DNA from: Acidobacteriota bacterium | GTDB lineage: Bacteria > Acidobacteriota > Terriglobia > Bryobacterales > Bryobacteraceae | Direction: 5' to 3' | NCBI GenBank assembly: GCA_025353165.1 | Contig: JANXRE010000171.1 | Coordinates: 1 to 64,000 of the forward strand | Length of the DNA: 64,000 bases | Part shown: piece after piece, positions 17,990-27,274 of the stretch | Position numbering within the stretch: the first letter of the stretch is position 1 | How the letters are laid out: every line of letters begins with the position of its first letter | Notes under the pieces: model-generated | Told to the model about the DNA's origin: nothing | The model's database searches: none | The model's input: only the letters and a program-made list of their open reading frames with translations | Made by a program: the position numbers and the translations under genes

Positions 17990-19012
17990 TTGTCGACAGT
18001 TGTAGCGTCCATCGATTCCGCCGAGCTTCGCACTCGCATCCAGCGGTTCCAGCAAGTGCAGGAAGAAATCGTGCGGCAGGTCCGAAAGGTCATCGTCGGC
18101 CAGGATGAAGTGCTGGAGCAGGTCCTGATCGCGTTGTTCGTGGGCGGGCACTGCCTGATCACCGGAATGCCGGGCACCGCGAAAACGCTGCTGGTCCGCA
18201 CCATGGCCGAGACGCTCGGACTCGAATTCCGGCGCATTCAATTCACTCCGGACCTCATGCCAACCGACATCACGGGCACGGACATCATCGAAGAAGACAT
18301 GACCACCGGCCACCGCAAGTGGACGTTCGTGCCCGGCCCGATCTTCGCGAATGTCCTTCTGGCCGACGAGATCAATCGCACGCCGCCGAAGACGCAATCG
18401 GCGCTGCTCGAAGCGATGCAGGAACTCTCCTGCACGGTGCGCGGCAACATGTACCGCATCAAGCCGCCTTTCTTTGTTCTCGCGACGCAGAACCCGATCG
18501 AACTGGAGGGAACGTACCCACTGCCCGAAGCGCAGCTCGATCGATTTCTCTTCAACACGCTGCTCGACTACCTCAGCGTGGAAGACGAGATGAAGGTGGT
18601 CTCGATGACTACCACGACGGCGCAGGTGAAGGTGGATCCGGTCACGAATGCGGAAGAGATTATCAGCTTCCAGGAACTCGTCCGCATGGTTCCGATCGCG
18701 GAGAGCGTGATGCGGTACGCCGTGGATCTCGTGCGGGCCACGCGCAGCAGCGATCCCAGCGCGCCGGACTTTATCGGGAAGTACGTGAACTTCGGGGGTA
18801 GCGTGCGCGCGACGCTCTTCCTGGTCCTGGCGGCGAAAGCGCGCGCTCTCTCTCGCCATCGATACCACGTAACGTATGAGGACGTCGCCGCGCTGGCACG
18901 ACCGGTCCTGCGGCATCGTGTCCTGGTCAATTTTCACGCAGAGAGCGAACGGCTTTCGTCCGACGACATCCTGAAGCGGCTGCTGGAGGCGAGGCCCGCG
19001 CCGAAGGGATAG
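17990..19012 (+). CDS. MoxR-family AAA+ ATPase
   Basis: 340 residues, cytosolic. Walker A GMPGTAKT (59-66), Walker B VLLADEINR (about 121-129), sensor 1 VLATQNPIELEGTYPLPEAQLDRF and a C-terminal lid domain, all MoxR hallmarks at the usual length. The start is TTG at 17990, with GGAAAGGA about 8 nt upstream. MoxR proteins act as chaperones/insertases for VWA-containing partners; here the next gene is DUF58 and VWA proteins lie on both sides. The most confidently assigned member of the operon. Confidence 0.95.
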   Translation: MSTVVASIDSAELRTRIQRFQQVQEEIVRQVRKVIVGQDEVLEQVLIALFVGGHCLITGMPGTAKTLLVRTMAETLGLEFRRIQFTPDLMPTDITGTDIIEEDMTTGHRKWTFVPGPIFANVLLADEINRTPPKTQSALLEAMQELSCTVRGNMYRIKPPFFVLATQNPIELEGTYPLPEAQLDRFLFNTLLDYLSVEDEMKVVSMTTTTAQVKVDPVTNAEEIISFQELVRMVPIAESVMRYAVDLVRATRSSDPSAPDFIGKYVNFGGSVRATLFLVLAAKARALSRHRYHVTYEDVAALARPVLRHRVLVNFHAESERLSSDDILKRLLEARPAPKG

Positions 19013-19017
19013 TAGCC

Positions 19018-19905
19018 ATGGAGCAGCGGTTCCTCAATCCGTCCGTGCTCGCCGGGATCTCGGGTCTCGAGCTCGTGGCTCGCACAGTCGTCGACGGATT
19101 CATCGCGGGACTCCACCGGTCCCCCGACTTCGGGTTCAGTCAGGAGTTCGCGGAGTACCGCGCCTACAGCGCCGGCGAGGATTTGCGGCACATCGATTGG
19201 AACGTGTTCGCGCGCACCGAGCGCATGTACCTGAAGCGCTACCACGGCGAGACGAACACTCTGATTACCGTGCTGCTGGACGCCAGCAAATCGATGTCGT
19301 ACTCATCGCACCGCGTTCCCAAAATCGATTTTGCCCGCTATCTGGCTGCCTCGTTCCTGTATCTCTCCATCCAGCAGCGCGACGCCGGAGGACTGATCGT
19401 TTTCGACGACGAGATTCGCGATTACGTCCGGCCCTCCGGCCGGCAAGGCCAGTTGCAGCGGCTGCTGTATGCGATTGACAAGGCGGAGCCGGGGCAGCGG
19501 ACGGATTTTGCCAAGCCGTTCCTGCACTTTCAGCAGTTCCTGCACCGGCGCGGAATCGTGGTGGTGATCTCGGATTTTTACGGAGACCCGGATGCCCTGG
19601 TTTCCTCCATGGCGCCGCTGCGAGCGCGTGGCAACGAACTCGCGCTGTTCCATGTCCTCGATCCGGAAGAAGTCCGTCCGCGATTTCGAGACCCCGTTGT
19701 GCTGGTGGACCTGGAGACGGAAGACACGATCGAAGTTTCGCCGGACTACGCCCGGCACGAATACCGGGAGCGCGTGGATGCGCATATCGCGGCCCTGAAG
19801 ACCAAGTCCCAAGCGGCGGGCATGGATTACTTTCTGGTGACGACCGACCGTCCGCTGGACGCTGCGCTGCGCGAATACCTTTTCATACGGCAGGGGAGGA
19901 TGTAG
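19018..19905 (+). CDS. DUF58 domain protein
   Basis: 295 residues. Typical DUF58 signature AGEDLRHIDWNVFARTERMYLKRY (about 52-75), then a VWA-like fold with MIDAS D88-A-S90-K-S92 (LLDASKSMSY) and ISDFYGDPDALV. No signal peptide, so probably cytosolic, at the membrane face. SD AAGGGA precedes the ATG. The next gene follows with no gap. DUF58 and MoxR together are a standard pair; the exact role is unknown. Confidence 0.92.
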   Translation: MEQRFLNPSVLAGISGLELVARTVVDGFIAGLHRSPDFGFSQEFAEYRAYSAGEDLRHIDWNVFARTERMYLKRYHGETNTLITVLLDASKSMSYSSHRVPKIDFARYLAASFLYLSIQQRDAGGLIVFDDEIRDYVRPSGRQGQLQRLLYAIDKAEPGQRTDFAKPFLHFQQFLHRRGIVVVISDFYGDPDALVSSMAPLRARGNELALFHVLDPEEVRPRFRDPVVLVDLETEDTIEVSPDYARHEYRERVDAHIAALKTKSQAAGMDYFLVTTDRPLDAALREYLFIRQGRM

Positions 19906-21927
19906 ATGGGACTGCTCGCTCCCTGGTTCCTCGCCGGACTGGCCGCCCTCGGGCTGCCCATCTACCTGCACCTTCTTCGCAGGCACAAGGTGGAACCAAA
20001 GCCGTTCGCCTCACTCATGTTCTTCGAGCGCCGGATACAAAGCTCGGTGAAGCACCGGCGGCTGAGGTTTTACGCGCTATTGGCGCTCCGCCTCGCGATG
20101 CTGGCGCTGCTTGCTTTCTTGTTCTCGCAACCGTTCCTGTACCGACCTGCAACGGCGAGATCCAGCAATAAACTGGTGGTTATTGCGATCGACCGGTCGT
20201 TCAGCATGCGTGCTTCGGGCCTCCTGCAGGAGGCAAGGCGGCAGGCGCTTTCCGCGGTCGATTCGATCCGCGGCGGCGACACCGGGCAAGTGGTCGCGCT
20301 CGGCAGCCGCGTCGAGATCCTGACGGAACCGGTCGACGATCGGGGCGCGCTCAAAGCCGCAGTGAATTCCATCGTCCCCGGTGACGATGCGAGTTCCTAC
20401 GCCGAGTTCTCGCGATTTCTGCGCGGCCTGCCGCCGGCGCTCAAGATGCCCGTGGAGGCTCACTTGTTTACGGACGCGCAGCAGAGTGGAATGCCCGCGG
20501 CATTTGCGGACCTGGCTCTTGGCGATCGTACGAAGCTGGTGGTTCATCCTGTCGGACGCTTCGCGCCGAATTGGGCGGTGGAGACCGTAGCGGCGCCTCG
20601 TGCGGTGCATGGGTCGGGCAAGGTGCGGGTGACTGCAATAGTGGCCGGCTACGGGACCGAGGCCGCGCGTCGAACGGCATCGCTGGTGGTCAACGGTCGC
20701 GTCATCGAGTCGAAGACGGTTGAGGTGCCTGCCGGCGGCCGGGCCCAGGTTGAGTTCGCCGGGTTCGAGCCGTCCTATGGTTTCAACCGCGGCGAGGTTC
20801 GGATGGAGCCGGGCGATTCGCTGCGCGAGGACGATCGTTATCGCTTCACTACCGAGCGCACCGAAACGCGCAAGGTGTTGTTTGTTCGTGACGTGAAGCA
20901 GACCCCGGGATACTTTCGCGCGGCGCTCCAGGCGGCAGCGGGCAGCGAATACGATCTTGACGCCGTCACGGTGGAGCAGTCGGGGAATTTGGATCCCGCG
21001 AAATACTCGTTCATTGTCCTGGCGGACGCCGCGACACTGGCCGCCGATTTCGAACGCCGCCTGTCTAAGTACCTTCAGAGCGGTGGAGGGCTGCTGATAG
21101 AGGTTGGCCCCGCGTGCGTGGCGAGACAGCGAGTTCCCGTCGTGGAAATGAACGTGGCGGAGTCGCGTTACACGCCCCACGAAGGCGACCGCTTCCAGAC
21201 TGCCGCGCGCCTGGATGCTTCGCACCCGGCCATTCGCGATGCCGCCGCGCTCGACGGCGTGCGGTTCTACGAGAGCGCTCGTGTCGACGCCGGAAAATCC
21301 CGCGTGCTCGCGAGGCTCAGCGACGAATCGCCGTTGCTGATGGAAAAGACCGTCGGCGAGGGCCGAGCGATCGTGCTGGCGTCAACGCTCGACAACGTGG
21401 CTAACGATCTGCCGGTGCATGCGTTGTTCGTCCCGTTTGTAGAACGCATCGCCGCGTACTTGTCCGGACCCGTGAATGGCCCGTCGAGCACTCAGGTGGG
21501 TTCGACCATTGTGCTCCGGACCGACGTAGACGGGCGGGCGTCCACTGGAGTGCTCGATCCGGAGGGGAGGCGCGCCCTCGATCTGAAGGAATCGGCCGGC
21601 ATGGCCGCCTTCACGTTCCCCCGCGAGGGCTATTGGGAAACCCAGAGTGCCGGCGGCCGGCGCGAACTCGTCGCCGTGAATTCGGACCGCAAGGAATCGG
21701 ACCTGGCGCGCGTCCCCAGCGAGACGCTCGCGTTGTGGACCGAATCCGGGCAACCGGGCAACCCGCTTCAGCCGGCCGCGCCGGGAGAACCGGGACGAGC
21801 GCCGCTGTGGCAATACGTTCTCCTGATCCTGGTGGTCCTGGCAGCCGCGGAGTCGCTCGTGGCGAACCGGTTCCAGGGCTCGTCCGAACCGAAAGAACAG
21901 TTGCTGACAAAACGGGAGGCGGCATGA
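19906..21927 (+). CDS. BatA-like membrane VWA protein
   Basis: 673 residues. The N-terminus is the BatA/aerotolerance-type double transmembrane segment (helix at 5-23, basic linker LRRHKVEPKPFASLMFFERR, helix at about 56-76). A VWA domain follows with MIDAS D96-R-S98-F-S100, then beta regions and a GATase-like segment (SFIVLADAATLAADFERRL, GGGLLIEVG), with a last helix near 630-650. Begins directly after DUF58, whose SD-like GGGGAGGA lies just upstream. Bat proteins are linked to MoxR in many phyla; stress tolerance is reported for some. Most of this one is periplasmic. Confidence 0.85.
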   Translation: MGLLAPWFLAGLAALGLPIYLHLLRRHKVEPKPFASLMFFERRIQSSVKHRRLRFYALLALRLAMLALLAFLFSQPFLYRPATARSSNKLVVIAIDRSFSMRASGLLQEARRQALSAVDSIRGGDTGQVVALGSRVEILTEPVDDRGALKAAVNSIVPGDDASSYAEFSRFLRGLPPALKMPVEAHLFTDAQQSGMPAAFADLALGDRTKLVVHPVGRFAPNWAVETVAAPRAVHGSGKVRVTAIVAGYGTEAARRTASLVVNGRVIESKTVEVPAGGRAQVEFAGFEPSYGFNRGEVRMEPGDSLREDDRYRFTTERTETRKVLFVRDVKQTPGYFRAALQAAAGSEYDLDAVTVEQSGNLDPAKYSFIVLADAATLAADFERRLSKYLQSGGGLLIEVGPACVARQRVPVVEMNVAESRYTPHEGDRFQTAARLDASHPAIRDAAALDGVRFYESARVDAGKSRVLARLSDESPLLMEKTVGEGRAIVLASTLDNVANDLPVHALFVPFVERIAAYLSGPVNGPSSTQVGSTIVLRTDVDGRASTGVLDPEGRRALDLKESAGMAAFTFPREGYWETQSAGGRRELVAVNSDRKESDLARVPSETLALWTESGQPGNPLQPAAPGEPGRAPLWQYVLLILVVLAAAESLVANRFQGSSEPKEQLLTKREAA

Positions 21928-24900
21928 ACAACCTGGATGCGTTGAACGAATATCTACGCAAAATCGAGCGCGCCCTGGGGTTCTTCGCGTTGTCGCGCGG
22001 CGCTGCCGCCACCGCGGGTACGGCGCTTGGGGCAACCGTGGCGCTCGCGTTCCTGATTCACCGGAACGCATTCGCACCCGAGGTGCTGCTGCTGGCACGG
22101 TTCGCGCTGTTCCTGTCCGTTGGGGCGGCGGCAGCCTTCGGGGGAGTGATCCCCATGCTGGCGATGAATCGTCGCCGGGCTGCGCGCCGGACCGAGCAGG
22201 TGTTCCCGGAATTCGAACAGCGCCTTCTGACGATAGCGGAACGCGGCGACCCGGGATCGCACGATCCGTTCCTCGCACTTGTCGCCGGTGAAGCTGCGGA
22301 GGTCGCGCGGAAAGCGAGGCCGTCGAGCGTGGCATCGCGGAGCCGGCTGGCAGCCTTCGCAACATCGGCCGCCGGAGCGTTGGCCATTCTCCTCTGGCTC
22401 ATCGTGGCCGGCCCCGGATATCTCGGCGAAGGAGCATCGCTGCTGTGGGCGGGGACGCCGAAGACCGGCTCGGCTTACTTGCACGGGATCAAAGTGGCGC
22501 CGGGGAACGCGACGGTGCGCCGCAAGTCCGACCAGTGGGTAATTGCCAGCCTGGAAGGTTTCGATACACCCGATGTTAAGCTCCTGGCGCGTTTCCGCGG
22601 CGGCGCAAAATGGGAAGAGACACCGATGTCGCCTCGTGCCGGTGCGGACGGATATGAGTTCCTCTTTGCCGCGCTGCCGGACGATGTGGAATACTATGTC
22701 GCTGCGCGCGGCGTCCGTTCCGGCACTTACAAACTCTCAGTAAGAGACTTACCCGGAATCCGAAAACTCAAAGTAACTTACCACTATCCGACGTGGACCG
22801 GACTTAGTGACAAGACCGAAGAACCCGGCGGTGACTTACGAGCCATCGAGGGCACTATCGCCTATCTTCAAATCGAGTTCGACAAGCCCGTTCGCGGCGC
22901 GGCCCTGGCTTTCGATAACGGAAGCAGCATCAAGCTCGACGGCGATGGCGCTCAGCGCCGCGTGCAGGTGCCGATCGAGCGGGACGGCATGTACCACGTC
23001 GCTTCGCTCGAGGGCGATCAGCCCGCCCGGCTCTCCGAGGATTACTTCATCGAGGCGCGAAAAGACGCGGCCCCCATGGTCAAGATCGACCGCCCCGGCC
23101 GCGATGCGCGCGTAAGCCCGATCGAAGAAGTGCCTGTGGTTGTGGAGGCCGGGGACGACTTCGCTCTCCATGAGGTCGCGCTGCACTATAGCGTGAATGG
23201 CGGACCCGAGCGCACCATCGATCTGCTCCCGCACGCGGGAGCGAAGCAGGCTACGGGCAAGACGCTACTCTATCTCGAAGACCTGAAGTTATCCCCCGGA
23301 GACATCGTTGGACTCTACGCAATCGCTCGCGACGCCCATAATATTGCGCAAACCGACATGTTCTTCCTCGAAGCCCAGCCATACGACCGCGAGTACTCAC
23401 AAAGCCAGGCAGCGGGAGGGCAGGGTGGCGGCATGGGCGGAGACGAGGAGCGCCTCGCGGCCCGGCAGAAAGAGGTGATTGCCGCCACCTGGAATCAGAT
23501 TCGGGACGAGCGCCGCGCCAAGAACGCCGCCGACGACGCGCGTTTCCTTTCTGAAGTGCAGAAGAGACTCCGAGATCAGGCACAGTCGGCGGCCGAGCGG
23601 TCGAAGAGCCGTGAACTCGCCGGGACGAACGACACGTTTCAGCTCCTGGTCCGCGAGCTCGAACAGGCCGCGAAGGAGATGTCGGGCGCGGCGGACAAAC
23701 TGAAGGCGCAGGCCTTGCGCGATGCGCTGCCGTCGGAGCAGCGCGCGCTTCAACATCTCATGCGCGCTGAGATGGCGATTAAGAACATCCAGGTCGCCTT
23801 CGGAAATTCCCAGGGAGGGCAGGGAAGCGGCGCGGTGCGCGATCTCGAGAACCTCTTCGATCTCGAACTCGACACCGAGAAGAACCAGTACGAGACCGGC
23901 CAACAACTGAATGCGGCGAATCAACGCGAGCAGGACATTGATGAAGCCTTGCAGCGCCTGGAACAACTCGCGCGGCGGCAGCAGGAGATCGCCGAGCGGC
24001 AGAAACAGAAGCAGCAGGCCTTCGAGCAGCGCTGGCAGCAGGAGCAATTAAGGCGCGAGGCGGAAGAACTGCGCCAGAAGATGGAGCAATTGACGCGGCA
24101 AAGCGCGGCTTCCTCGCAATCGTCCGGGCAGCAATCCTCGCAGTCATCCTCCGGTGGCTCGCCGGGCGATCGCACCATGCGGCAGGCGTTCGACCGGCTG
24201 TCTCGCGCGACCGACGACATGCGCCAGGCCGCGTCGCAACCGGACCAGCGTGAAGCCGGAGCCCGGCGAGCGGCGGAGCGTCTTCAGGAGGCCCAGGACC
24301 TTCTGCGCGGACTTCGGCGTAACCAGACTTCGTCGCAGCTCTCGGATCTCGGCGACCGGTCGGACAAGCTGTTCGAGCAGCAGCGGCAGTTTACCGAGAA
24401 GATGCGGCAGGCTTTCAGCGGGCAACCGGCGCAGGCTGCCGCGGGGCAAGGCGGCAAGGAGCAGAACCAGCGGTTGGCGGCGGAGAAAGAGCAGATGGCT
24501 CGAGACCTGGACCGTCTCCAATCGGATGTACAGCGCGCCGCGCGCGCACTTCAGGGAACCGAGCCTCGCGCCTCCGGTAAGCTTCGCGAGGGGCTCAGCG
24601 AAGTCCAGCAGAACGAGGTCCAGCTCCGCATGAAATATGCCGCGAATTGGATACGAAACGGTCGTGGCGGGTCCCTGACTTCCGGCGAGGCCGTCACCAC
24701 CGCAGGCCTGGGAAAGCTGCGTGACAGCGTCCGAGACGCCCAGCAGATTGTGGAGAAGGCGGGCGACAAGAAAGGACCCGCCGGCGGTAGGGACGAGCAG
24801 GCGCTAGAACGAATCGAGCAGGCCCGGGAAGCGCTGCAACGCCCCGGGCGTGACGCCACCGGCGGCGCAATCCGGCAGGCGGTCCGCGATCTGACGCAGC

Positions 24901-25175
24901 TTCGCCAGAAATTCGCGCCGGGTGGAATCAGCCGCGGTGTCGCCGACGCGATTCGCCAACTGGACAGCATCCAGAAACTCCCGCTCGCCGGGCCGGAAAT
25001 GGATGCGCGCATCCAGCGCGAAGTTTTGCCCAGCCTGGAGCAGATCGAGCTTCAGCTTCGGCGCAAGGTGGAGGACTCGAAAGCCGGCGCGCGCAACCCC
25101 GCGCCCGAGCGCATCCCGTCAGGCTACGCGGACCGCGTGGCCGACTATTTCCGCCGCCTCAGCCGGGCGCAGTAA
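21924..25175 (+). CDS. Large Q-rich coiled-coil membrane protein, DUF4175-like
   Basis: 1083 residues from ATG 21924 (ATGA overlap with the BatA stop); an open frame continues upstream to 21633 but lies in the BatA gene. Three N-terminal helices (about 25-50, 52-80, 138-160) are followed by Ig-like beta domains (about 170-480), a Gly-rich hinge (GGQGGGMGGDEER), then about 550 residues of Gln/Glu/Arg-rich coiled coil (repeats like LEQLARRQQEIAERQKQKQQ) with a Ser/Gln linker. This layout is similar to alphaproteobacterial DUF4175/TIGR02302 proteins, which also close MoxR-DUF58-VWA operons. Probably a structural periplasmic arm of the machine. Composition makes homology below the helices uncertain. 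Confidence 0.72.
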   Translation: MNNLDALNEYLRKIERALGFFALSRGAAATAGTALGATVALAFLIHRNAFAPEVLLLARFALFLSVGAAAAFGGVIPMLAMNRRRAARRTEQVFPEFEQRLLTIAERGDPGSHDPFLALVAGEAAEVARKARPSSVASRSRLAAFATSAAGALAILLWLIVAGPGYLGEGASLLWAGTPKTGSAYLHGIKVAPGNATVRRKSDQWVIASLEGFDTPDVKLLARFRGGAKWEETPMSPRAGADGYEFLFAALPDDVEYYVAARGVRSGTYKLSVRDLPGIRKLKVTYHYPTWTGLSDKTEEPGGDLRAIEGTIAYLQIEFDKPVRGAALAFDNGSSIKLDGDGAQRRVQVPIERDGMYHVASLEGDQPARLSEDYFIEARKDAAPMVKIDRPGRDARVSPIEEVPVVVEAGDDFALHEVALHYSVNGGPERTIDLLPHAGAKQATGKTLLYLEDLKLSPGDIVGLYAIARDAHNIAQTDMFFLEAQPYDREYSQSQAAGGQGGGMGGDEERLAARQKEVIAATWNQIRDERRAKNAADDARFLSEVQKRLRDQAQSAAERSKSRELAGTNDTFQLLVRELEQAAKEMSGAADKLKAQALRDALPSEQRALQHLMRAEMAIKNIQVAFGNSQGGQGSGAVRDLENLFDLELDTEKNQYETGQQLNAANQREQDIDEALQRLEQLARRQQEIAERQKQKQQAFEQRWQQEQLRREAEELRQKMEQLTRQSAASSQSSGQQSSQSSSGGSPGDRTMRQAFDRLSRATDDMRQAASQPDQREAGARRAAERLQEAQDLLRGLRRNQTSSQLSDLGDRSDKLFEQQRQFTEKMRQAFSGQPAQAAAGQGGKEQNQRLAAEKEQMARDLDRLQSDVQRAARALQGTEPRASGKLREGLSEVQQNEVQLRMKYAANWIRNGRGGSLTSGEAVTTAGLGKLRDSVRDAQQIVEKAGDKKGPAGGRDEQALERIEQAREALQRPGRDATGGAIRQAVRDLTQLRQKFAPGGISRGVADAIRQLDSIQKLPLAGPEMDARIQREVLPSLEQIELQLRRKVEDSKAGARNPAPERIPSGYADRVADYFRRLSRAQ

Positions 25176-25260
25176 GGCAACCCGCGCCTCCGCTGGAAGT
25201 GATATATATTCAGCAGCGGCACCCATTCGCGCGCCGCTCTTTTGAAGAGGAGGTTTTCCT

Positions 25261-26175
25261 ATGTTACGCACTACCCTTTGCGTGCTACTCCTGGCTACCG
25301 CCCCTTTCGTGGCCGTTGCACAGGACGAACTGAACGAGGCATTCAAGGCGCTGAAAGCGGCGGACGAACAAAAAGACAGCGACCTGGTTAAGAAGTGGGC
25401 CGTTGAGTCTATCCACTTGGCCGATGCTTCTTTGAAAGCGCCGAAGCCCACCGACGAATCCGATCTGGCGATCTGGAACACGTCGCAGACCTTCGGCAAG
25501 GACGTCAAGGCGTTTGCCGAGTACGCGCTCGATACGGCGATTCTCCGAACCACCGACCCGGCCAAGCAAGGGGAGTTGTTCGAGACTCTCGAAAAGGAAA
25601 GCCCGGATTCTAAGTACTTGCCGCAGGTGTATGGCGTGGTCTTGGGCGCATACGCCAAAATGAAACCGGACAAGTCTTTCGCCTTCGCGCAACGCGTGAT
25701 CGCGAAGGATCCCGACAACGAGGCCCTTCTATTCATCCTCACAATGGGCGCTTACGACCGGAAACAATACGACAGCACCATCAACTTTGCGGGCCGCCTG
25801 GTAAAAGTGATGGGCGGCCACCCGAAGCCCGAAGGTGTGTCGGCCGGAGACTGGGAGTTCAAGCGAGCGCAGATGCTCGGTCGTGGACACTGGTACGCGG
25901 GCATGTCCTACGCAGCCCAAAGCAAGCACCCCCAGGCCGTCGAGAGCCTCAAAGCCTCGTTGCCATACGTAAAAGGAGAGCCGGCTCTGGCCGCGGCGGC
26001 GCAGTTCCAGATCGGTCTGTCGGACTACAATCTGGCCCGGGTGACGCGCGAGAAGGGCATCATGCAAGAGGCGCTGAAATACAGCGAAATGGCGGCCCGG
26101 TCCAACGCGGCTGTCAGCAAGCAAGCGGCCCAAAACGCTTACGTGATTAAGAGCGAACTCCTCAAGATGCGATAA
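25261..26175 (+). CDS. Secreted helical-repeat (TPR-like) protein
   Basis: 304 residues. Signal peptide MLRTTLCVLLLATAPFVAVAQ, then alpha-helical repeats throughout (ALKAADEQKDSDLVKKWAVES, YGVVLGAYAKMKPDKSFAFAQ, GHWYAGMSYAAQSKHPQAVES). An excellent SD (AGAGGAGG) sits about 8 nt before the ATG, and an AT-rich TATATT element lies 50 nt upstream. It stands apart (85 nt) from the MoxR operon. Function unknown; the helical solenoid suggests protein binding. Confidence 0.75.
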   Translation: MLRTTLCVLLLATAPFVAVAQDELNEAFKALKAADEQKDSDLVKKWAVESIHLADASLKAPKPTDESDLAIWNTSQTFGKDVKAFAEYALDTAILRTTDPAKQGELFETLEKESPDSKYLPQVYGVVLGAYAKMKPDKSFAFAQRVIAKDPDNEALLFILTMGAYDRKQYDSTINFAGRLVKVMGGHPKPEGVSAGDWEFKRAQMLGRGHWYAGMSYAAQSKHPQAVESLKASLPYVKGEPALAAAAQFQIGLSDYNLARVTREKGIMQEALKYSEMAARSNAAVSKQAAQNAYVIKSELLKMR

Positions 26176-26335
26176 GGCGGCCCCGCTCCTCTGTGCATAC
26201 TGAGCTTCCCGGAGAAGCTCACGCGCTGGGAGTTCGCTGCAATCTATTTGTCGATCGCGGTCGTAGGCCAAGCCGCACCCGCGTTCAACGGCATGCAGTG
26301 CGACGACCCTAAAGGATTGTGCATAAATAACTGCT
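26176..26335. other. Intergenic stretch, possible IS end
   Basis: No gene supported. Read on the minus strand just after the transposase stop (26336) it contains AGTTATTTATGCACAATCC, the type of AT-rich sequence seen near the ends of ISAzo13-like elements. The remainder up to the upstream gene stop is not recognised; no terminator hairpin was found. Confidence 0.3.
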
Positions 26336-26404
26336 TCATTGTGCCGCTGGAGAGATCGTGTAGTTCCAATCGCCGTGGAATGCGTGGCGAGTGAGGTTGA
26401 TGGC
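26336..26404 (-). pseudogene. C-terminal remnant of an ISAzo13-like transposase
   Basis: On the minus strand the last 22 residues read AINLTRHAFHGDWNYTISP plus AAQ and stop. The RHxFHGxWNYTI ending is characteristic of ISAzo13-family DDE transposases, recalled from the family and not checked by search. Only the tail survives; it is fused at about 26404/26405 to an oxidoreductase remnant, so the element was cut by deletion or recombination. Confidence 0.45.
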
Positions 26405-26601
26405 GGTGATAGTGGCCGACACAATGGCGCCGATGCCATGCTTCGCGAACATCACCTCGAAATGTTCCACGCTTCATTCACATAGCCTTCGTAGTAAGCG
26501 GTGCGCCCCCCGATCGAGGATCGGATAAGCCGGTTCTTGGAGGTTACGCCGGTGATCGTGATGGGTTCGAACATCTGGTTAGACAGAGGCGTCTCAGGCA
26601 T
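26405..26601 (-). pseudogene. N-terminal remnant of NADH:flavin oxidoreductase (old yellow enzyme family)
   Basis: Minus strand from ATG 26601: MPETPLSNQMFEPITITGVT, then SKNRLIRSSIGGRTAYYEGY and VNEAW match the OYE N-terminus (usual length about 360-400). A 1-nt deletion near 26458 shifts the frame; the other frame continues HFEVMFAKHGIGAIVSATIT, again OYE-like, before running into the transposase tail. So the gene is truncated and frameshifted. No promoter was judged. Confidence 0.65.
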
Positions 26602-26646
26602 TGCTACGTGATGCATCCTTTCGCCATCCGGGAGTAACATGGAGCC

Positions 26647-27150
26647 GTGGTCACCGACCCGGTCGAGGTCCAGAGGCTCTCGCAGTTGAAGGAGGGGGAA
26701 AACCTTGCCTTTCGCCGCTACCTCCACCACCATCACCACTCCGACGAGCCGTTTCACATCATCGCCGCGCAAGTCGAAAAGCAGATGGATTGCAAAACCT
26801 GCGCCAACTGCTGCCGCCAAACGCTGGTGACCGTTTCAGCCGAGGAGATTGAGAAAATTGCCCACTACCTGTGCGTCGATGTTGTCGATGTCGCGCACAT
26901 CTACGTGGACTCCGGCACGCTGAAAAACGGCGTCGATGGCTGCGTCTTCCTCGACGAAAATCGTTGCACCATCTATGACGCCCGCCCACGAGTGTGCCGC
27001 GAATTCCCGCACCTGAACGGCGTCAAGCACTCGCCCGCAACCGCGATGGACGCCGTATGCCGCCGCTCCGCCCTCTGCCCCATCGTGTACAACGCGCTCG
27101 AAGAGTACAAACACCAGGTGGGATTCCGGGGGGATTCCATTCTCCGGTAA
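26647..27150 (+). CDS. YkgJ-family cysteine-cluster protein (putative zinc/iron chelating)
   Basis: 167 residues. N-terminal helical part with HHHHHSDEPFH, then the UPF0153/PF03692-type cluster: CKTCANCC (about 49-56), then later Cys in VDGCVFL, ENRCTIYDARPRVCREFP and the final CRRSALCPIV. All eight or so Cys positions expected for the family are present. Start GTG 26647 with GGAG about 12 nt upstream; internal ATG for a shorter protein exists before the Cys cluster. No signal peptide, so cytosolic. Predicted to bind metal; substrate unknown. Confidence 0.85.
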   Translation: MVTDPVEVQRLSQLKEGENLAFRRYLHHHHHSDEPFHIIAAQVEKQMDCKTCANCCRQTLVTVSAEEIEKIAHYLCVDVVDVAHIYVDSGTLKNGVDGCVFLDENRCTIYDARPRVCREFPHLNGVKHSPATAMDAVCRRSALCPIVYNALEEYKHQVGFRGDSILR

Positions 27151-27274
27151 ATGCTCGTATAATTCTGGTGGCACCGTCCGGCAGGTGCCTCGGACTTTAG
27201 AGTTCGAAAACACGGGACCCAATCGTTAACCTGGCCGCGCAAGGCGGTCAGCGGCATCCTCTGGAGGATTTGCC

